Source: Mikania micrantha
Lineage: Eukaryota > Streptophyta > Magnoliopsida > Asterales > Asteraceae
Reading direction: 5' to 3'
Assembly: GCA_009363875.1 (NCBI GenBank)
Contig: CM018685.1
Coordinates: 54,819,087 to 54,883,086, forward strand
Length of the DNA stretch: 64,000 nt
In this document: positions 57,207 through 64,000 of the stretch, piece after piece
Position numbering within the stretch: the first letter of the stretch is position 1
How the letters are laid out: every line of letters starts with the position of its first letter
The notes under the pieces: model-generated
The model's input: only the letters and a program-made list of their open reading frames with translations
What the model was told of the DNA's origin: nothing
Databases searched by the model: none
Program-made: the position numbers and the translations under genes

Positions 57207-60200
57207 TTACTCAAAGTTAATCATGCCAATGGCTGTTATTAAATACCTGAATCTTCCTTCATCAAATGCCTTGGCGAAAAGATCAGCCAGATTGTGCTCT
57301 GTATCAACTTTAACTAGATGAATCAACTTCTTTTCTGCACAGTCTCTGATGAAATGATACCTAATGTCAATGTGTTTGGTCTTTGAATGCTTGGCAGGAT
57401 TGTTGGTGATGGAGATTGCACTTGAATTGTCTATTTGTATAGGAGTATTGATCAGATCTACTCCATAATCCTTCATCTGATTTTGAATCCATATAACTTG
57501 TGTACAGCAACTTGAAGCAGCTATGTATTCTGACTCTGCAGTAGAGGTAGAGACACATGATTGTCTCTTGCATTGCCAAGACACAATTCTGGATCCAAGA
57601 AATTGACACCCTCCTGATGTGGATTTCTTGCTGATGTTACAACCTCCATAATCACTATCAGTATAAGCCATAAACTGAAAGTCCTCATTTCTAGGATACC
57701 ACAATCCTAGACCTTGTGCTCCTTTGAGGTATCTGAAGATTCTCTTCACTGCCAGCATATGTGAGACTTTGGGATTGGCCTGAAATCTTGCGCACAGGCA
57801 AGTTGCAAACATTATATCAGGCCTGCTTGCTGTGAGATACATCAAGGAACCTATCATTGCTCTGTATTGATGTTGATCAACATCCTCCCCCTCAAGGTCA
57901 GGGCTAAGAGATGTTGTCTTGGACATTGGAGTTCCTAGAGCTTTGCAATCAGTCAGCTTGAATCTTTCAAGAATGTCCTTGACATACTTTGATTGACTAA
58001 TGAAAATCCCTATGAAAGTTTGTTTTACTTGAAATCCAAGAAAGAATGTGAGTTCTCCCATTGAACTCATTTCAAACTTAGACTTCATGAGTGATTCAAA
58101 GTCCTTGCAGAGAGATTCATCAGTTGAACCAAAGATAATGTCATCAACATAGATCTGTACAAGCATTATATGTCGATTGGACTTCTTGAAAAAGAGAGTT
58201 TTATCAATTGTCCCTCTCTTGAAGTGATTAGCCAGTAGAAAAGAAGACAAGGTTTCATACCATTTTCTGGGAGCTTGATGGAGCCCATATAAAGCTTTAT
58301 CAAGCTTACAGACATGATCAGGAAACCTTGGATCCTCAAAACCAGGAGGCTGACACACATATACCTCTTCATCAATTCTTCCATACAGAAAGGCACTCTT
58401 TACATCCATTTGAAATACTTTGAAGTTCTTGGCAGCTGCAAAGGCTAAAAATATTCTGATTGCTTCAATTCTTGCAACCGGGGCAAAAACTTCATCATAG
58501 TCAATGCCTTCTTCCTGTGTATACCCCTAAACAACTAACCTTGCCTTATTCTTGATGACCACTCCCTTGTCATCCTTCTTGTTTCTGAAAACCCATTTTG
58601 TTCCAATTGGATACTTACCCTTAGGTAAAGGGCAAAGCTTCCAAACACCTTGTCTTTCAAATTGAAGAAGCTCCTCCTGCATGGCTTCTACCCAACTGTT
58701 GTCCTTCAATGCCTCAGCAACTTTCTTTGCTTCTACTTGGGATAGAAAGCAAGAAAACAAACATATGTTTGCTTCATGCATAGAGCTTCTAGTTCTGACT
58801 CCTTCTTCAGCATTACCAATGATGTTCTCAGCTGGATGAGTATTGTGAATTCGAGTTCTTGGAACTACATCCAGTGGAGAAGCCAAATTCAGAGTATTTG
58901 ACTCAAGGTTAGGAAGTACTACCTCAAGTTGAATTTCTGGCATATCTTGTGGTCTTTGAGATTGGACTGTTGTGGGAACACTTTCTCTAGAAGAAGAAGT
59001 TTCCAGAGTGTTTGTTACAGCTGAAGGACTCACATTGTCTCCTTGATTCAATGGAACTGAAGTAGATTCACTCAAAGGAACAGCATGAGATGTGTTCACT
59101 GTCTCGGACTGAGACACATCATTCTGTGCTGAAGTGGATTCTGCCAAGATTTGTCTTGAAGCTATTGGAAGTTCAACACGAAAGTCTTCTTCTCTTGTGG
59201 ACTGGGAGGAGCCTATGGTAGTTGACTGGAATTCTGGAACAAACTCTTTCACAAGATTAAATGCAGATGCAAAGCTATCAAGATCAAATAGCCAATCAGG
59301 ACCAGTTCCAGGCTTATTGATAGTATGTTCATTGAACTGAACATTTGCAGACTCTTCAATAATTCTGGAAGCTTTGATGTATACTCTATATGCTTTTGCA
59401 TGTGAAGAGTACCCAACAAAGTAGCCCTCTGCAGATTTCTCAGTAAACTTGGCTAAGTGATCTTTAGTATTCAATATGGTGCACTGACATCCAAATGGTT
59501 TGAGAAATCCAATGAATGGCTTTCTCTTATGCCAAATTTCATAAGGAGTCATACCATGTGTCTTAACTACCAATACTCTATTTTGTACATAACAGGCAGT
59601 ATTGACTGCTTCTGCCCAAAAAGTTATTGGGAGTTTGGCATCTGACAACATGGTTCTTGCAGCCTCAATTAGTGTCATATTCCTTCTCTCAGCAACACCA
59701 TTTTGTTGTGGAGTCCTAGGAGTACTAAATTGTCTTGTGATACCTTTAGATTCACAAAAAGAATTTAACACATGATTTTTGAATTCTGTTCCTTGATCTG
59801 ATCTGATTATTTTTACATGGTGATCACTTTCATTCTCCACCCTAAGTATAAATGACTTCAGGGTCTCAGCAGTTTCATCCTTGGTATTTAGGAAGAATAC
59901 CCAGGTATACCGAGAGAAATCATCAGTGACCACCAAGCAGTATGACTTTCTACCAAGACTTTTCACATTTTTGGGGCCAAACAAGTCCATATGAAGCAAA
60001 TGCAAGACTGTGTTATAGAATTTATCTCCTTGGCATGATGAGATGACTTGTGCTGCTTACCTTTTAAGCATGCAACACATTTATCAACACATATGAATTC
60101 CTTTGTTGGTAAACCGGTTACTAAGTTATTTTTGACAAGTTTATTCATATTTTTGAGGTTTACATGACAAAGTCTTCTATGCCAAAGAGATGATTCATCA

Positions 60201-60646
60201 AGTGAAGCTTTTGAGACAAAGCAGCTTATATTACTGAGAGGTGCAGATGTGCTCATGTCTAGCATATACATGTTGTTTCTTCTTGGAGCTCTGAGCAGAA
60301 TTTGATCATTTGGAACCACAAATCCTGGTTTCAGTACAATGCATTCATGCTCAGTAAACAACATGTTGTGCTTCTGATCACACACCTGAGATACACTCAG
60401 TAAATTGTAGTTTAGTTCTTTCACAAAATGCACATTCTCAAAGCTTACCTTGCCATTAGTGATTGTGCCCCTACCTGTGATATATCCTCCCACTGGATCA
60501 CTTCCAAACGCAGCAGATCCACCAAAGAATGGTTCAAATTTATGTAGGTGAGTCTTATTGCCTGTCATGTGCCTGGAACAGCCACTGTCAACTATCCACA
60601 AGTTGCTCTTTGATTCCTGCTGTCCCTGCACATGACCAGAAGTGCA
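57207..60646 (-). pseudogene. copia pol of Sirevirus element 2, broken by one stop and one frameshift
   Basis: Contains protease (WIVDSGCSRHMTG), the integrase zinc region, the full integrase core with Asp in VVTDDFS, Asp in IIRSDQGTEF and Glu in NGVAERRN, then RT (YVDDIIFGS) and RNase H (AYTDSDYGG; STAESEYIA). Lesions are a one-base deletion at ~60013 between integrase zinc region and core, and CAG-to-TAG at 58527-58529 between integrase and RT. Otherwise near full length; more complete than element 1. Confidence 0.88.
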
Positions 60647-60649
60647 TTA
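60647..60649 (-). other. In-frame gag-pol stop codon (TAA), element 2
   Basis: Same TAA at the same boundary as 31545-31547. The codon after it differs (TGC here, TTC in element 1), but the frame and the surrounding residues agree. Confidence 0.55.
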
Positions 60650-63434
60650 GTTTCTGATGGGAACCCAAGCCCATGTGGTCTTAGGTTTTCCATTAGCATC
60701 ATTGTAAGTAAATTTCTTTGACATCAGCTTAGGTGGGACTGATGATTGAACAGATGGTTCAGTTATTTCCTTTTTCTTCCATATCTGTTTGATTTTTATG
60801 TTTTTCGGAAGAGTTTGCTTCTTCTGACAGTCATCGGAAGCGCCGTTTGCCTTCCCTTCCGATGACTTGGTTTTTGCTGACCAGTTGGCCTTTGCTTCCG
60901 ACGTTCTTCTTCTTCTTTCGAAGGGAAAAGATTTCTTTGGTTTGTAGGAAGTCTTCTTGTTATGTGCTTCCGATGTTCTTTTACCTTCGGAAGCCTTTCT
61001 TTCCTGATCTTCCGAACCATTCTTTTCGAAAGCCTTCTTATACTGATTATCAGAAGTGATTGCTTCCGATAGTTTCTTTTCAAAACCCCTCTTGACTTGT
61101 TTCTTCCGACTATCAGAAGTGCTAGCTTCTGATACTTTATTGACTGGGTTTCTTCCTTGTTCTTCCGAAAAAGAAGATGACCTGCTCCAACTTTTCTTCT
61201 TTTCTCTTTCTATCCTCTCAGAAAATATTTTGCTTCTTGGATTGTGTAAGCAATCCGCAGCATAGTGATTTTTATCACCACACATCAGACATACAGTCTG
61301 ATTGTTTAAAATTTGTTTATGCTGATTTTGGTTGATGGAATGTGAGCTTTGATTCACAGCAGAAGATGGTTTGGATTTTCCAACAGACTTGTTAGCTTGA
61401 TGATTTACCTGTTTTCCTGAAAAACTGGCCTTTCTCTCTTTTGACCTACCCCTTTTGGACTTGTCTAATGGACAAGTAACATACTCATCTGAAGAGATAT
61501 CCCCATTTTGAATGTTTGTAGGCCTGACAAAAACTGATTGATTTTTCTTGGTTTTCTTAGATCTTTTATTAGATTTCAAAACCTGTTTTTCTTTTACTGG
61601 TTTAATAGGAACATCATCCTCATCTGAGCATGTTGAGGTACTTGGTTTTAGATCAGAAAAATTATCAGTTTGAACCACCTTGTGTATATCCAATTCCTCA
61701 TCATACACAAGGTTAACTACTGGTTTACACCTAACATCCATAATATGAGTGTAGGCTGATGGAGGCTCCACTTTGTTATAACCCAAACCAGCCCCATTTT
61801 TATTTACCAGTTCAGTTGTGCTGTTCATTCTGAAAAGCTTTTCATACTTTTCACCTTGGCTTAAAAACTTATCTCTATAAGACTCGGCCAATACAAGTTC
61901 AGTCTTGGCAGTGGTTAATCTTTCTAAAAGATTGTTAATTTGACACTGTTTGTTAGTGTCTTCATGTTTTAAGCTAGAAATGGACTTTTCCATTTCTTCA
62001 ATCTTTTCTTTGTAGTTTCTTTCACATTCAAAAAAATTTGCCTTGACTACTTGTAATGACTCAAGTTCATTACAGAGTTGAGAGTTTATTCTTTTAAAAG
62101 CATTTAACTTCTCTAAGCATTCAGAGGTACACATGTCATCAGTTACCTTGAATGAGGAAGTAGAATCATTTGCCATCAGTGCACTGTTTGAAATGGAAGC
62201 ATCCTCCGCTTGAAAGCTCCAGTCTGCAAAATCTTGTTCTGCAATGTTTGCATTGTTTGTTGAGCTTGATGGTCTTTGTTGTGGTTGCCCAGAGGTAGGT
62301 GGCTGAGTTCCTGTGGACTTGCATTCTCTGGCAAAGTGACCTAATTGTTGGCAGTTGAAGCATTTGGGCTTGGACTTGTCAAGACCAAACCCAGTTTTCA
62401 TATTGTGCTTTTTGAACTGCCTGCCAGTTCTCTGATAGAACTTCTTCGCTCGATAGGAGATCATGGCCATCTGATAATTGATGTCCATCTCCTCTAAATC
62501 ATCTGCAGGAATGCCATCTAAGTCTTCTTAGCAAAGATGAAAGTAGTTAGTTTCCTCAGCCATGAGAGCTCCTTGTCCAGAGGTTAGAGGTGGAATTGGG
62601 TTTGTGAAGGAATTTAAGTGTGTAGATGATTGAGTTGAGGTTTCAGTAAAGGTGGCAAGAGGTGTGGAAGTAGGGTGGTATATGGGTGGATAACTCTGGT
62701 AAGGAGGGCTGTTGATGGGTGCATAGAGTGCGGCTGAACCAGAATTTACATGTAACGATTTAGGTTCCTGAGCATCTATCTCCATCTGGTATGCACTGAG
62801 TATGCCAAACAACTCACTAAGTTTCAAGGTCCTTAGATTTTCTGTTCTTCTGATGGCAACAGAATAGATATTCCAAGCATGTGGAAGTGATCTAAGAAAT
62901 TTCCTGATCACATCCTGGTTTTCCATTTTGACACCTGCAGCAACCAACTCATCAACAAGTTGGACATACCTTAGATATTGAGAAGTCATCTTCTCATTAT
63001 TCTGTTGACAGAAGTTCTCAAACTTCTGTTTCAGCATATCTTTCTTGTTTTCCTTGACATCTTCAGAACCTTCATACATCTGCTGTAGTGAGTTCCACAA
63101 CTCTTGAGCAGATTTGCATTTCTTGAATGCATGTATGATTGAGTTTGGAATGGCCATTTGGATAAGCCACAATGCTTTCGAATCCACTTCCATTCTTTTG
63201 TAGTCTTCATCAGAATAGAGAGCCGGATCTTTAGGCACAGGAGCTCCACCCGCGCCAGCAGCAGGAATAGTCGGGATAAAAGGTCCTTCAAGAACTGACT
63301 TCCAAAGTTTGGAAGTCCTAGTTCCTGATGAAACCTTCCATTCTAACTTTCCAAGTGTCGTAGTCTTCTGGAGTGAACATTGGTGGCTTGTTGAGAGTAC
63401 CATTTTCTGTATCGTGTTTGTTAAGTGCAGCCAT
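60647..63434 (-). pseudogene. Sirevirus gag, element 2, broken
   Basis: ATG 63434. A one-base insertion near 63309-63312 shifts the frame after ~40 codons. CAA-to-TAA at 62528-62530 separates the capsid-like part (63442-62528) from the remainder. The remainder is open for 613 codons (62488-60647) with CFNCQQLGHFAREC, a long coiled coil, and a second knuckle CLMCGDKNHYAADC, ending at the in-frame TAA before pol. Confidence 0.85.
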
Positions 63435-63536
63435 TTGAACAAATATACAGAATATGGGTTCTTGTGGTAGAGAGATTTAAGAAGAAATGAAACTGGTAAC
63501 TTAAGGATGGTTAGTCACTTAAGTTCAAGAGCCAAA

Positions 63537-63548
63537 GCCCTGATACCA
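63537..63548 (-). other. Primer-binding site of Sirevirus element 2
   Basis: The minus strand reads TGGTATCAGGGC, one base away from the standard initiator tRNA-Met site TGGTATCAGAGC, two bases from the LTR. Confidence 0.8.
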
Positions 63549-63550
63549 CT

Positions 63551-64000
63551 TGTTGGATCGGGTTGTTTGATCTAAACAACACTTTACAAGTATTTCTCTA
63601 ATACAATCTAACATATGCGGAAGGTCTGTTAGAAGGATCTCACAAACACTCAAACGATGAACAAATAATCTTTGAATAACAATAAGAACACAAGAGTAAA
63701 TTCAAGCTCAAAGATATATTTCTCTCAAAGTATTACAAGTGTTGAAAACAGACAAGCACACTGAACTAATTACAATGAGAGGTTATATAGCCAAGGCTAC
63801 AACCGTATACTCTTAGGAATACAAGTTGGATATACTAGACAATACATGAAGTAAAGCTTATTCTAGTATGTAGAGTGTCTTAACAGGCTAAGACACTCAA
63901 TTACAATTATTACAAATATAGACATTGACTTAACCAAAGACTAGCTAAATACAAAATGCATTTAATGTTGTTGATCTTCAAGGCTTCAGATGATCTTTTG
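63551..64000 (-). repeat. 5' LTR of Sirevirus element 2 (partial, window edge)
   Basis: First 450 bases match 52012-52461 with two differences. The rest is outside the window. Confidence 0.9.

Larger units (their letters stand above)
52012..64000 (-). mobile_element. Sirevirus-type Ty1/copia retrotransposon, element 2 (runs off window)
   Basis: Minus-strand element with the same layout as element 1: 5' LTR from 63551 outward (cut by the window end), primer site 63537-63548, gag (63434-60647), pol (60646-57207), spacer (57206-56607), extra ORF (56606-52942), polypurine tract, 3' LTR (52012-52909). The left flank is TAGTC; the matching right flank is outside. Its two LTRs differ at only two positions over the ~450 bases visible, so it is young. 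It still has stops and frameshifts in all ORFs, but it has the integrase core and primer site that element 1 lost. Confidence 0.9.

Overview
The window is nuclear DNA from a flowering plant. It contains AT-rich intergenic sequence, nested LTR retrotransposons, PIF/Harbinger and hAT-like elements, an intronless LRR receptor-like protein gene and a uclacyanin gene with one GT-AG intron. The extra ORF of the two large copia elements and the Harbinger ORF1 resemble, from memory, sequences common in Asteraceae (Tanacetum/Artemisia/Lactuca type), so a composite-family plant is my best guess. No database search was possible.

Left part (1-22 kb): a decayed PIF/Harbinger transposase interrupted by a ~4-kb Ty3-gypsy-type solo LTR occurs twice. 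The first copy is cut by the window edge and truncated at ~5053. The second (16194-22019) is complete, with TIRs and TAA target duplications. Between them lie a young non-autonomous LTR element with no coding capacity (5352-7308), repeated upstream modules, the one intact immune-receptor-type gene (RLP, 11313-14480) and a MITE.

Middle (22-35 kb): an (ACAT)n microsatellite precedes a full Sirevirus-type Ty1/copia retrotransposon on the minus strand (23423-35316, TSD ATGTG). It has gag, pol, a spacer rich in the motif CTTCNGAAG, a long extra ORF in the envelope position, and 0.9-kb LTRs. It is dead: it has stops, frameshifts, a 507-bp integrase deletion and loss of the primer-binding site.

35-50 kb: a uclacyanin gene on the minus strand (36625-37789), three hAT-like MITEs, a 2.06-kb solo LTR with TGGCC target duplications, a Harbinger element carrying only a broken ORF1 (SANT/Myb-like), and an intron-containing fragment of a UTP13/TBL3-like WD40 gene inserted into a third copy of the RLP upstream module.

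50-64 kb: a second RLP copy with the same promoter is a pseudogene, broken by a 230-bp tandem duplication, a 7-bp deletion, a stop and nested insertions. The inserted DNA is a TRIM-like piece and then a second, younger Sirevirus element (52012 to beyond the window end, minus strand).

Functional content is therefore small: one probably working RLP and one probably working uclacyanin. The rest is mobile DNA and its debris. The most interesting signal is in the Sirevirus pair. The same CTTCNGAAG array lies upstream of the LTR TATA box and upstream of a second TATA box just before the extra ORF. Gag and pol are separated by the same in-frame stop in both copies.
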